From assembly GCF_014930365.1 (NCBI RefSeq), contig NZ_JABXWI010000022.1:62001-126000 (forward strand): a stretch of DNA of 64,000 nt, written 5' to 3'. This document shows, one piece after another, positions 52,882 to 61,396 of this stretch. Origin of the DNA: Streptomyces caniscabiei (lineage in GTDB: Bacteria > Actinomycetota > Actinomycetes > Streptomycetales > Streptomycetaceae). The notes beneath the pieces are model-generated. The model searched no databases. It was not told the origin of the DNA and saw nothing but the letters and a program-made list of their open reading frames with translations. Each line of letters starts with the position of its first letter. The stretch's first letter is position 1. Position numbers and translations under genes: made by a program.

Positions 52882-53347
52882 GGCCGACCGCCCCCTCCAC
52901 CATGGCCGCAACCCGCAGGCGCTGGGCCGCGCCCAACTCGTCGACGGCGGCGCGAGTCGCGTCCAGGGCCGTCGGGTACGAGCGGTAGTGGTCGATCATG
53001 CTCAGATACGTGCCGTCGGCTCGCCGCATCAGATGCAGCGGGCGTCCGTCGACGGTGATGTCCCAGATGTCGGCTCCGGGCGTCCGGGCGCCCAGATAGG
53101 CGGCCTGGCCCGTGTCGGCCTTGGCGCCGCGGATACGGCGACCCCGGTACGTCTCGTCGAAGTCGGCCTCCTCGGGGCGCGCCGACCCGCGTGGCCACGC
53201 GGCGGCGACGACGGGGGCCACGGCCAGGGCGAGGGCCGACACCCCCAGGGCGCGCAGCGCGTTGCGGCGTGTTCTTCTCCGGCCGGCGGCGGGGTCCACC
53301 GTCACTCTGCTCGTCGCTCGGCTCGTCATTCTGCCGACGAACAACAC
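52865..53347 (-). CDS. melC1: tyrosinase cofactor (copper chaperone) MelC1
   Basis: A protein of up to 160 residues with a twin-arginine signal (RRTRRNALRALGVSALALAVAP). The mature domain (DFDETYRGRRIRG, DITVDGRPLHLMRRADGTYLSMIDHY) is the MelC1 caddie fold. It loads copper into tyrosinase and carries it through the Tat system. The start is uncertain: GTG 53347 has GAGGAG only three bases away, TTG 53344 has ideal spacing, and ATG 53329 has none. Confidence 0.93.
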   Translation of the reverse strand: MLFVGRMTSRATSRVTVDPAAGRRRTRRNALRALGVSALALAVAPVVAAAWPRGSARPEEADFDETYRGRRIRGAKADTGQAAYLGARTPGADIWDITVDGRPLHLMRRADGTYLSMIDHYRSYPTALDATRAAVDELGAAQRLRVAAMVEGAVGHGLHA

Positions 53348-53437
53348 TCTCTCCTCGTCGTGTTCGGTAGCGGTGACCCCCGCGCGGCCGGCCCGGGCGG
53401 GTACGGCCCGGGCCTCGTCCTCCGTGTCGCCGCAGGC

Positions 53438-53944
53438 TCAGACGAGCCCGAGGTTCGCGGTCGGCGCCGTCCGCAGCGCCGGGGTGAGGACGGCCGCCTG
53501 GGGGTCCTTGAGGCTGGGCAGGCCCAGCGCGTCGGGGTTGGGCGCGGTCAGGGGGGTGTCCAGGTTCAGTCCGGGGGTGAGGGTCCGCAGGTCGGCGGCG
53601 GGCGCGTCGACGCCGACCCGCTCGAAGCCCTCCCCGACGATCCGGGGCAGCGGGGTCTCGGCCTGGAGGCCCGGCAGTGCGGCGCCGAGCGGCACCTGCG
53701 GCAGCGTGCTGGCGGGCAGCAGCCGGCCCTCGACGTACTTCGGTCCCTCGGGGGCGCCGGGCGTCAGCAGCGGCAGTTGTCCGCCCAGCGTGGGCATCTT
53801 CACGTTCAGGGAGTGCTCCACGCCTTCGAGCGGTACGGGGACGGGTACCGTCTCGGCCGCGACGGCGGGGGCTGCGGAGGCGCCCACGGCGGCCGCCACA
53901 CCGGTGACGACGGCGGCAAGGGTTCCTCGGGTGGTCGGCTTCAT
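53438..53944 (-). CDS. secreted protein of unknown function
   Basis: A 168-residue protein with a Sec signal peptide (residues 1-30, ending APAVAAET). The mature part is Pro/Leu-rich and low in charge (VPVPLEGVEHSLNVKMPTLGGQLPLLTPG), without cysteines or a known domain. It resembles other small secreted Streptomyces proteins of the aerial surface. ATG start with GAAAGGGA about 12 bases upstream. Confidence 0.72.
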   Translation of the reverse strand: MKPTTRGTLAAVVTGVAAAVGASAAPAVAAETVPVPVPLEGVEHSLNVKMPTLGGQLPLLTPGAPEGPKYVEGRLLPASTLPQVPLGAALPGLQAETPLPRIVGEGFERVGVDAPAADLRTLTPGLNLDTPLTAPNPDALGLPSLKDPQAAVLTPALRTAPTANLGLV

Positions 53945-54134
53945 CTCGGTACGGTCCCTTTCGGCAATGGGCGGATCCGTGGGTCGGCGTCCGTACCCGG
54001 TGAACGATCCGGAGTTCTCCCCCAGCGGAAGATTCGCCCGACTGCCGCAATAGTCCGAGAGGCTGATCGGCCCACTGGTCGGCTGGTCGGTCGGTCAGTT
54101 GGTCGCCAAGTCGGATGGTCGGCAAGTCAGTCGA

Positions 54135-54819
54135 TCAGCTGGTCCAGAAATCCCACCAGCGGGTCAGGACGAGCATTCCGATCACTCCGAGGTGCATCAC
54201 CGGGAAGACCCAGGTGAACTCGGCCAGGAAGCTCCGCAGCCCGGCCGGCGCGGGCAGGAAACCCTCGCGGACGACGAACGACGTCACGTACCAGAAAAGG
54301 ACGGTCGTGGCGATCCAGGCCAGGCAGCACCACAGACAGAGCGAGTTGATCCGGTACAGCGACTGGAACTGGAGCCAGGTCACGAAGCCGATCCCGAACA
54401 GCGTGCCCGCGTCGAAGGTCAGCCAGTACCAGCGCGGGAAGGCGGCCCCGGCCAACAGGCTCGCGCCGACACATGACGATGCCGTAGGCCACCAGACCGA
54501 GCATCGGGTTGGGGAACCCGAAGGCGGAGGCCTGGTCGCTCTTCATGATGTTGCCGCAGGAGACGACCGGGTTGAGGCTGCACCCGGGGGTGAAGTCCGG
54601 GTCCTCCAGCAGCTTGAACTTGTCGAGCGTGATGACCCAGGAGGCGAGCAGCCCGGCCGCGCCGGAGATCAGCAGCAGGATCGCGAAGGCACGGCTGCCG
54701 CCCGCCGTTCGGGATGTGCTCGCCACGACCGCCGCGCCGGAGGAACCCGTGGCACCCGTGGCACCCGTGGCACCCGTGGCACCCGCCCGATCCTCCGACC
54801 GCCCTGCCGGGACGGACAT
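54135..54819 (-). pseudogene. vitamin K epoxide reductase family protein, frameshifted
   Basis: The gene starts at ATG 54819 (sharing one base with the upstream stop) and reads a VKOR-type membrane protein through residue about 116 (CSLNPVVSCGNIMKSDQASAFGFPNPMLGLVAYGIVMC has the first Cys pair). The frame then breaks at about 54471. The rest of the family sequence continues one frame over (GAAFPRWYWL, then the redox motif CLWC in INSLCLWCCLAW) to the stop at 54135. One extra base or two missing bases explain it. The intact protein would be a four- to five-helix thiol oxidase partner for disulfide formation. It may be a true pseudogene or a sequencing error. Confidence 0.82.
54742..54786. repeat. 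tandem 9-base repeat in the VKOR gene N-terminus
   Basis: Five units of GGCACCCGT, the first and last with one change. They code for Gly-Ala-Thr triplets (GATGATGATGATG) in the cytoplasmic N-terminus. Confidence 0.9.
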
Positions 54820-55316
54820 CAGCCGCGCAGGCTGCGGGCCGGCAGGAGGACGTGTGCCGCGCTGGTCAGCGTCTCGGTGTCACCGGCGAAGGCGGCGAGG
54901 GCCTCGGGCTCGACGGGCATCCCGGGCTGGGCCTCGGGCCAGGGGCGGGTCGCGAAGAGCAGGTAGGCGAAGCCGCGCCGGCCGACGGCGGCGAGCCACT
55001 CCGGCGGAGCGGGGCACTGGGCGTTGAGCTGCGGCATCGTGACGACGGCCTGGCCGGCCTCGACGAGCAGGGTGACCGGCAGACTGGGGTGGGCGGCGCC
55101 GTCGACGACCTTCTCGCCGATGGACAGGCCGAGGCTCGTCAGCAGGTCCGCGACGGCGGCCGTGGAGCCCTCGGGGCCGCTCTGCCCGTCACCCAGGGTG
55201 TAGGCCAGCAGGTACGGCATGTCCCCGTCGGGGGCTTCGCCGCTCCACGCCATGACCACGAGCGTGCCGAGGTCTGCGGGGCGGAAAGGGCGGGTTTCAG
55301 CGGAAGTTGAAGTCAC
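54819..55316 (-). CDS. conserved hypothetical protein (possibly DUF5949)
   Basis: A 165-residue soluble protein starting at GTG. The core (LGTLVVMAWSGEAPDGDMPYLLAYTLGDG and PEWLAAVGRRGFAYLLFATRPWPE) is conserved in streptomycetes as I recall it, under a domain of unknown function. Its stop overlaps the start of the VKOR gene by one base, so the two are co-translated. No function can be given. Confidence 0.75.
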   Translation of the reverse strand: MTSTSAETRPFRPADLGTLVVMAWSGEAPDGDMPYLLAYTLGDGQSGPEGSTAAVADLLTSLGLSIGEKVVDGAAHPSLPVTLLVEAGQAVVTMPQLNAQCPAPPEWLAAVGRRGFAYLLFATRPWPEAQPGMPVEPEALAAFAGDTETLTSAAHVLLPARSLRG

Positions 55317-55430
55317 CGCGGAACCCTATCCACGCCCGCCAAACGACCCGGGCGCGTTTTCACCCGACCGGGCGACAGCCGACGACCGACCACACGAATG
55401 AGGGACACGCCCTCGAACAGGCAACGCGAC

Positions 55431-55466
55431 CGGGGCCGGTCCCGCGGCTTCGCGGAACCGGCCCCG
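55431..55466 (-). terminator. terminator of the small secreted protein gene
   Basis: Arms CGGGGCCGGT and ACCGGCCCCG with an inner CCGCG/CGCGG stem, 20 bases past the stop at 55487. Confidence 0.75.
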
Positions 55467-55486
55467 TGAGACCGCGAGGAGAACGG

Positions 55487-55777
55487 TCAGCGCTGGAGGG
55501 GCAGACCGCCGAGGAGCTGGCCGGGACCGCCGGAGGAGTTGAGGGTCTTCGTCGCGCCGCTCACCGTGTGGAGCACGGAGTCCTTGTTCTCGGTGTCGAG
55601 CGCGTTCGACTGCTGCTGCAGGGGGGCGGGTGAGATGGGCTCCTTGAAGAGCGTGTTCACCGCGCCGTTGAGGCTGGTGGGCGTGACGTCCGTGGCGTCG
55701 TAGGCAAAGGCCGGCGCGGCGGCGCCAGCGATGGCCAAGGACCCGGCAACGACAGCGGCGGCCTTCAGGGACTTCAT
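55487..55777 (-). CDS. small secreted protein
   Basis: A 96-residue protein. The signal peptide (residues 1-22) ends APAFAYD. The mature 74 residues (DVTPTSLNGAVNTLFKEPISPAPLQQQSN) have no cysteines. It resembles small secreted proteins often found near chaplin and rodlin genes, but it lacks a clear rodlin sequence. ATG 55777 with GAGAGGAAC upstream; longer starts do not give a signal peptide. Confidence 0.8.
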   Translation of the reverse strand: MKSLKAAAVVAGSLAIAGAAAPAFAYDATDVTPTSLNGAVNTLFKEPISPAPLQQQSNALDTENKDSVLHTVSGATKTLNSSGGPGQLLGGLPLQR

Positions 55778-55894
55778 CGAGTTCCTCTCCTCGGGATGCT
55801 GGAAGCACTGCGCCGTGTCCAACGAGCCCTCGCGCCGACGGAAACCCCGTACCGGACAGGTCATATCTGACGCCGAACAACAGGTCATACGAAA

Positions 55895-55936
55895 GAGCCG
55901 TCGGGCCGACCTCTACGACGACCGGCCCGACGGCTC
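55895..55936 (-). terminator. terminator of the Pro/Ala-rich secreted protein gene
   Basis: Perfect 14-base arms (GAGCCGTCGGGCCG) around a 14-base loop, 45 bases after the stop at 55983. Confidence 0.75.
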
Positions 55937-55982
55937 CGCCCGGCTCCTGTCGAACCGGCGGCACGGCGGCTCTCCCCGGCGT

Positions 55983-56828
55983 CTACCGAACCGGCGGCAC
56001 GGCCGCAGGTGACGTCACCGGCAGGTCGGCCGGCGGCTGGACCGGCGGCAGGTCGGCCGGGGCGGGCAGGCCGCTGCCGACCAGGATCGCGGCGATGACC
56101 TTGACCAACGCGGTCACCACCCCGGTGACGGCGGGCAGGACCTGGGCGAGTTCCCCGGAGGTGACCGCCTTGAGCAGGGCGTCGACCGCCGTCTGCAGGA
56201 CGGTGAGCGCGTCGGTCACCGGGTCGGCTGCGAGTCTGCCGACCGGCTGCGCGAGGCCCCGGTCGTACGCGGGCAGCGTGACGGGCAGCTGGGGCGCGGC
56301 CGGCACCGAAGGCGCCGCCGGGACCGCGGGTGGGTTCGCGGCGGGCGGCGCCGGCGGCACGGCGGGCGCGGGCGGCGTGGCGGGAACGGCCGGAGTGACC
56401 GGTACGGCCGGGGCCTCCGGCGCGGCGGGCGCGGCCGGTACGGCCGGGGCGTCCGGCAGGGTGGGCGCGGCCGGGTCGGCCGGCAGTGCGGCCGGTGGGG
56501 TCGCAGGGGCGGCCGCCTTGGCCTTGTCGATGGCGTCCCGCACGGCCTTGCCCAACTCGGCCGCCTGTTCGGCGGAGAGCTGACCGTTGTCCGCTTTGAG
56601 TGCGGCGTCGAGCAGATCGGTCACCGGCTTCAGCACGCCACCGAGGTCGCCCAGGCCCTTGAGCTGGGTGAGGAGCGCGTCCGCGCCGGGGACGGGGGCC
56701 GCCGCCGACCGGGCGTGGCCACGCGTCGACTCGACGTCCGCGGCCAGGGCGGCGGGGGCGGTGACGCCGAGCAGGAGCGTGGCGCAGAGGGCGGGGACCG
56801 CGAGACGCCGTGCGGGCAGAGCACGCAT
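55983..56828 (-). CDS. secreted Pro/Ala-rich protein
   Basis: A 281-residue protein. The signal peptide (1-34) ends APAALAADV. A helical stretch (50-110) is followed by about 90 residues of Pro/Ala repeats (PAVPAAPAAPEAPAVPVTPA), then a second hydrophobic helical part (QPVGRLAADPVTDALTVLQTAVDALLKAV) and a Pro-rich end. No cysteines in the mature part and no known domain. The layout suggests a cell-wall-spanning or surface-layer protein. ATG 56828 has AAAGGA six bases upstream. Downstream of chpF on the same strand but separated by a terminator. Confidence 0.8.
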   Translation of the reverse strand: MRALPARRLAVPALCATLLLGVTAPAALAADVESTRGHARSAAAPVPGADALLTQLKGLGDLGGVLKPVTDLLDAALKADNGQLSAEQAAELGKAVRDAIDKAKAAAPATPPAALPADPAAPTLPDAPAVPAAPAAPEAPAVPVTPAVPATPPAPAVPPAPPAANPPAVPAAPSVPAAPQLPVTLPAYDRGLAQPVGRLAADPVTDALTVLQTAVDALLKAVTSGELAQVLPAVTGVVTALVKVIAAILVGSGLPAPADLPPVQPPADLPVTSPAAVPPVR

Positions 56829-56932
56829 GAATGTTCCTTTCAACGGTGCGACGGATCGGCTTTTCGCCTTGTCTTTTCACCGTGAAATCGGTGTTCTCCG
56901 TCTGCAACCGAGGGACCCCATTCGGGGCAACA

Positions 56933-56972
56933 CGAACCGGCCGCCCTCCCTGCTGGGAGGACGGCCGGTTCG
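56933..56972 (-). terminator. chpF terminator
   Basis: Arms of about 17-18 bases (CGAACCGGCCG...CCTCCC with complement, one mismatch) and loop TGCT, 46 bases after the chpF stop. Confidence 0.85.
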
Positions 56973-57018
56973 TATGTCAACGTGCGAACGTCAGTCCGGG
57001 GACGTCAGTTTTCGAACG

Positions 57019-57258
57019 TCAGTCGTTGAAGCACTTGTTGCCGAACGCCGGGTTCAGCAGACCGATGATGTTGACGGTGTTCCCGCACACGTTGACCGGC
57101 ACGTGAACCGGAACCTGCACGACGTTGCCCGACAGCACGCCCGGGGAGTGGGCGGCGAAGCCCTTCGCCTCGCTGTCGGCGGTGGCGACGCCGGCGGTGC
57201 CCGCCACGGCCGCGGCAGCAACGGAGGTCAGGGCCAGGCCCTTCGCGATACGCGACAT
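57019..57258 (-). CDS. chpF: short chaplin, ChpF-like
   Basis: A 79-residue secreted chaplin. The signal peptide ends near residue 27 (GVATADSE). The single chaplin domain has GVLSGNVVQVPVHVPVNVCG and GLLNPAFGNKC; cysteines 58 and 76 are at the same positions as in the chpG product. AAGGAG lies upstream of the ATG. It should coat aerial hyphae together with other chaplins. The symbol is assigned by position and size. Confidence 0.92.
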   Translation of the reverse strand: MSRIAKGLALTSVAAAAVAGTAGVATADSEAKGFAAHSPGVLSGNVVQVPVHVPVNVCGNTVNIIGLLNPAFGNKCFND

Positions 57259-57557
57259 GGAGAGGTGCTCCTTGGAGTTGATGCAAAAACACTCGGGCGG
57301 GGGTGCCCGGCGCTGGAGTCAACGCGCGGCAGGCGCCGGGGGTTGTGCCTCCAAAGGGGTGATCTCGCAAATCGCCGGCTTCACCGTTCCGACACAGTTG
57401 GCATGTTCCGCGAATACATACGCACAGCGGGCTAGAGTTGCGCTCCTCCCCAGGCCGCCGCGGCCTTTATCAGATCCGTAGATATTCGACACCTCGACGG
57501 TCTGCGGAATTACCCCGACAAGCACCCGAACGAGCTCCCGAAAGGGCACCGACGGTC
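57259..57557. promoter_or_regulatory. divergent promoter region chpF / secreted protein gene
   Basis: A 299-base gap between divergent genes, holding the chpF ribosome site and AT-richer sequence near 57400-57440 (TTGGCA and TACATA within about 21 bases) suitable for a rightward promoter. No gene is supported in it. Confidence 0.45.
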
Positions 57558-58730
57558 ATGCGAATTCATCCGGGTCCTCTGCTGCGCCGCGCATGGGTGG
57601 GCTGTTTCACCCTCGTCGCCCTCTGCGGGCCCGGCGCTCCCGCGACGGCCGCCCCGCCCGCTCCCTCTCCCGAGGCCGAACGCCTGGCCCTCACCCAGCG
57701 GTACCGGGCGCTCCAGCACGGCGGCATCGTCCGCGCGGCCAACTCCTCCATCACCTGCCGTGCGCGGGCGGCCGACCCTCAGGTCCCCCAGGCCCCCGTG
57801 TCCCCTCCGGCCTCCGTGCCCCCGGCGGCCACGCCGTCGTGCGCCGAGGCGCGCGAGGGACGCACCGCCGTCAACGACGACTTCGACATGTTCTACGTCG
57901 ACGTCGACCGGGACCCGAACACCTACAACTCCAGCCGGGGCGAGGTCCTGCTGCCGCCGGGCGCGCGGGTGTCGTACGCGCGGCTGTACTGGGGCGGGAA
58001 CCTGCGGGTCGGTGAGCAGAAGCCGCCGAAGGACAACGGGCGGGTGCTGATCGCGGAGCCCGGGGGCGCGTACAAGGAGGTGCTCGCGGACTCGGTGGTG
58101 GGGCATCGGGTGACGGAGGACGCGGACGCGTTCCAGGCCTCGGCGGACGTCACGGAGCTGGTGCGGTCGAGCGGTTCGGGGCTCTACACGGTGGCGCAGG
58201 TCAATGTGGCGATGGGGCGCTCGGCGGCCGGGGCGTGGGGCGGCTGGACGCTGACGGTGGCCTACGAGAACCCGGCGGAACCGCTGCGGCACCTGGCCAT
58301 GTGGGACGGGTTCGACACTCTCTCGACCGGGTTCGGCGCAGTCCCGACGGGCGGTGGGCAGGGCGTCCGGCTGAGCGGCGCGGCGCTGCCGGAAGGGGCG
58401 CGCGGGACCGTCGGGCTGGTCGCGTACGACGGGGATCGCGGCAGTGCGGGCGACTCGCTCACTGTTTCGACCGGGCTGGGTCCCGCCGTCGCGCTCGGGG
58501 ACGCGGCCAACCCTCGTGACGACGTATTGAACTCGACGATCAGCCAGCCAGGAGCGGTCGTCGGGGGGCGTACGCCGGCGTACGCGAACACCCTGGGATA
58601 CGACTCGGACGTTCTCGAACTGGACGACGAAATCCAGCGCGGCGGTGACCAGTTGGCCTTCCGGCTCGTTTCGCAGCGGGACGCGGCTTGGGTCGGGGCG
58701 CTCTTCGTCGCCGTCGACGCCAAGCCGTGA
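57558..58730 (+). CDS. secreted protein upstream of the exopolysaccharide operon
   Basis: A 390-residue exported protein. The signal peptide (1-32) ends APATAAPP. A Pro-rich region follows, then beta-rich sequence (FDMFYVDVDRDPNTYNSSRGEVLLPPGARVSYARLYWGGNL, LYTVAQVNVAMGRSAAGAWGGWTLTVAYENP) like bacterial surface proteins of the DUF3344 kind. The match is by eye only. No sortase signal. The next gene starts 40 bases later, so it may be co-transcribed with the polysaccharide genes. Confidence 0.75.
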   Translation: MRIHPGPLLRRAWVGCFTLVALCGPGAPATAAPPAPSPEAERLALTQRYRALQHGGIVRAANSSITCRARAADPQVPQAPVSPPASVPPAATPSCAEAREGRTAVNDDFDMFYVDVDRDPNTYNSSRGEVLLPPGARVSYARLYWGGNLRVGEQKPPKDNGRVLIAEPGGAYKEVLADSVVGHRVTEDADAFQASADVTELVRSSGSGLYTVAQVNVAMGRSAAGAWGGWTLTVAYENPAEPLRHLAMWDGFDTLSTGFGAVPTGGGQGVRLSGAALPEGARGTVGLVAYDGDRGSAGDSLTVSTGLGPAVALGDAANPRDDVLNSTISQPGAVVGGRTPAYANTLGYDSDVLELDDEIQRGGDQLAFRLVSQRDAAWVGALFVAVDAKP

Positions 58731-58770
58731 CGCGCGCCGCCCGGCGCCGCCCTTGAGCGAGGAAACCCGC

Positions 58771-59943
58771 ATGCAACTGTCACCATCCGACCCTCCGTCG
58801 CGGGTCCTGCATCTCACCCAGCCGGTCGACGGCGGCGTGGCGCGTGTCGTGACGGACCTGGTGCGTGCCCAGCTCGCCGAGGGGCTGCGCGTCGCGGTGG
58901 CCTGCCCCGACGGCCCGCTCGCCCCGGAGTTGCGCGCGCTCGGCGCGGACGTACGGCACTGGGCGGCCACCCGGTCGCCGGGGCCCACGCTCCTGTCCGA
59001 GGTGCGCGGGGTGCGGCGGATCCTCGACGACGTACGGCCCGACCTGGTGCACGCGCACAGCGCGAAGGCCGGGCTGGCGGGCCGGCTCGTCGTACGGGGG
59101 CGCGTGCCGACCGTGTTCCAGCCGCACGCCTGGTCGTTCGAGGCGGTGGACGGCGCGATGGCGGCGCTGGCGCTCGGATGGGAGCGAACGGGGGCGCGTT
59201 GGGCCTCACGCGTGGTGTGCGTCAGTGAGGCGGAGCGGATCACCGGCCTGCGGGCCGGGGTGCGGGCTCGCTGGACGGTGATCCCGAACGGGGTAGACGC
59301 CGGGCGCTTCCACCCCGCCGCCGTCGACACCGTGCGCGCCCAGCTTCCGCTGCTGTCCGAGGTCGATCCGGCGGCGCCCTTGGTGGTGTGCGTGGGACGG
59401 CTGTGCCGGCAGAAGGGGCAGGACGTGCTCCTCGCGGCCTGGGACGAGGTGCTGCGGCGGGTGCCGCGGGCGCGTCTGGTGCTGGTCGGGGACGGGCCGG
59501 AGGGCGAGCGGCTGCGGGCCCTGGCGCCCGAGGGCGTGCTGTTCGCCGGGGCCGTGACGAACGCGGTGCCCTGGTACCAGGCGGCCGATCTGGTCGTCCT
59601 GCCGTCGCGGTGGGAGGGCATGGCGCTGGCGCCGCTGGAGGCCATGGCGTGCGGACGGCCGGTCGTGCTCACCGAGGTGGACGGGGCCCGCGAGAGCCTG
59701 CCGTCCGGCCAGGAGCCGGTGCCCGTCGAGGATCCCGCGGCGCTCGCCGGGGCCGTCGCCCGGCTGCTGCTCGACCCGCTGCTGCGGGAGTCGCTCGGCC
59801 ACCAAGGGCGCCGACACGTACTGACCACGCACGACGTACGGCACACGAACGAGGCCGTCGCGGGCGTGTACCGCGAACTGCTCGGCGGTGCGGACGGCCG
59901 GCGCGGGGAAGCCACCGAGTGCAGGGAGTCCATCCACACGTGA
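58771..59943 (+). CDS. glycosyltransferase family 4
   Basis: A 390-residue GT-B-fold glycosyltransferase. Motifs: LTQPVDGGVARVV at the N-terminus, IPNGVDAGRFHP in the linker, VGRLCRQKGQDVLLAAW at the start of the C-terminal domain and the sugar-nucleotide site PSRWEGMALAPLEAMACGRPVV (EX7E). It adds a sugar from a nucleotide donor to a lipid-linked oligosaccharide in the cytoplasm. ATG with GAGGA seven bases upstream; it overlaps the next gene (GTGA). Confidence 0.94.
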   Translation: MQLSPSDPPSRVLHLTQPVDGGVARVVTDLVRAQLAEGLRVAVACPDGPLAPELRALGADVRHWAATRSPGPTLLSEVRGVRRILDDVRPDLVHAHSAKAGLAGRLVVRGRVPTVFQPHAWSFEAVDGAMAALALGWERTGARWASRVVCVSEAERITGLRAGVRARWTVIPNGVDAGRFHPAAVDTVRAQLPLLSEVDPAAPLVVCVGRLCRQKGQDVLLAAWDEVLRRVPRARLVLVGDGPEGERLRALAPEGVLFAGAVTNAVPWYQAADLVVLPSRWEGMALAPLEAMACGRPVVLTEVDGARESLPSGQEPVPVEDPAALAGAVARLLLDPLLRESLGHQGRRHVLTTHDVRHTNEAVAGVYRELLGGADGRRGEATECRESIHT

Positions 59944-61394
59944 CTGCGGAACGTACGGAAAGCACCGTCCCCTCCTCCGGTGGACAGCAACGCGAGTTCG
60001 GCGGCGCGTCCGTCTCGGTGGCCCCGCCGCGCGAGACCGTCGGCGGTCTGACCTTCCCGGCCGGCCGGCGGCCCGTCGCCCGGCCTCCCTCAGGGCTGCC
60101 GCTGCTCGCCGCGGACGGCGGCGCGGCCCTCCTCGCGGTGCTGGCCCTCACCGGCGACACGACCCCGGGGCGCCCCCTGATGGCGGCCGCCCTGGCCCTG
60201 GCCGTGGCGTGGCTGAACGCCCGGGCGCGCCTGTACCGGCCGCCCGCCGTGCCCGCCGTGCTCGACGAACTGCCCGCCGTGTGCGGGCGGATCGTGCTCG
60301 GCTGGTGCGTGCTCGGCGCCGGTGTGGCCGCACACTCCCCCGACCACGCCCTGGCCGCCCATGAGCTGGCCCTCGGCTGCGCGCTGCAGTCGGCGGCGGC
60401 CTGCGTCGGCCGGGGCACGGTGCACTGGCACCGGCGCCGGGCGCTGCTGAGGCGCCCCGGGGCGGCCCTGGTGGTGGGTCCGGTGGCGACCGCGCAGCGC
60501 GTGGCCGCCGCGTTCCTGCGCCACCCGGGGTGCGGCATCCGGCCCGTCGGTGTCGTCGCCGAACAGGGCGGCCAGGGCGAGGGCCTGCCTGTGCTGACCA
60601 CCGCCGAGGAGGTACGGCGGGCCGCTCTCCAGAACGGCGTGCAGGCCGTGCTCGTCGTCGGCTCGCGCACCGAACGCGCCCCGCTGCTGCGGTCTCTGGA
60701 GGACGGCGGCTGCGCACTGTGGGAGGTGGACGCCGAGTCCCCCTCGTACGACCGGGACGGCCCGACCGAGCTGCTCGCCGGGTTCGCCTGCCGTCGGCTC
60801 GAACTGACGCGCGGCCATGAGTCCGTCGGCAAGCGGCTGGTGGATGTCGTCGTGTCCGGGGCGCTGTTGCTGCTGGTGAGCCCGCTGCTGCTGGTGTGCG
60901 CGGTGGTGCTGCGGCTGAGTGACGGGCCCGGTGTGGTGTTCCGGCAGGAGCGGATCGGGCGGGACGGCCTACCGTTCACGCTGCTGAAGTTCCGCACCCA
61001 CCGGCCGGTCGACGCGCACGAGGCGGCGACCCGGTGGAGCGTGGCGAACGAGCAGGAGATGGGCTGGTTCTGCCGCTTCCTGCGGCGCACCTCGCTGGAC
61101 GAGCTGCTCCAGCTGTGGAACGTGCTGCGCGGCGACATGAGTCTGGTCGGCCCGCGCCCCGAACGGCCCTACTTCGTGGCCAAGTTCGGGCAGACCTACC
61201 CGGGCTACACGGCCCGGCACCGGATGCGGACCGGCATCACCGGGCTGGCCCAGGTCACCGGTCTGCGCGGGGACACCTCCATCGAGGACCGGGCCCGCTT
61301 CGACAACGCGTACATCGACAACTGGTCGCTGTGGCAGGACTTCTGCGTCCTGGTCCGCACGGCCGCCGCGCTCGTCCGTCCGACGGGGAGCTGA
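59940..61394 (+). CDS. exopolysaccharide polyprenyl-phosphate sugar transferase
   Basis: A 484-residue WcaJ/WbaP-like initiating enzyme. The N-terminus has about four membrane helices and a nucleotide-binding-like middle. The C-terminal catalytic domain starts with KRLVDVVVSGALLLLVSPLLL and contains FRQERIGRDGLPFTLLKFRT and GDMSLVGPRPERP. It transfers the first sugar phosphate to undecaprenyl phosphate. GTG start overlapping the GT4 stop. Central gene of the exopolysaccharide operon. Confidence 0.95.
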   Translation: MTAERTESTVPSSGGQQREFGGASVSVAPPRETVGGLTFPAGRRPVARPPSGLPLLAADGGAALLAVLALTGDTTPGRPLMAAALALAVAWLNARARLYRPPAVPAVLDELPAVCGRIVLGWCVLGAGVAAHSPDHALAAHELALGCALQSAAACVGRGTVHWHRRRALLRRPGAALVVGPVATAQRVAAAFLRHPGCGIRPVGVVAEQGGQGEGLPVLTTAEEVRRAALQNGVQAVLVVGSRTERAPLLRSLEDGGCALWEVDAESPSYDRDGPTELLAGFACRRLELTRGHESVGKRLVDVVVSGALLLLVSPLLLVCAVVLRLSDGPGVVFRQERIGRDGLPFTLLKFRTHRPVDAHEAATRWSVANEQEMGWFCRFLRRTSLDELLQLWNVLRGDMSLVGPRPERPYFVAKFGQTYPGYTARHRMRTGITGLAQVTGLRGDTSIEDRARFDNAYIDNWSLWQDFCVLVRTAAALVRPTGS

Positions 61395-61396
61395 CC

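Noticed and set aside
55487..55777. Small secreted protein considered as a rodlin
   Set aside because: It has the size and signal peptide, but I do not see a rodlin-like mature sequence, so it is left as a small secreted protein.
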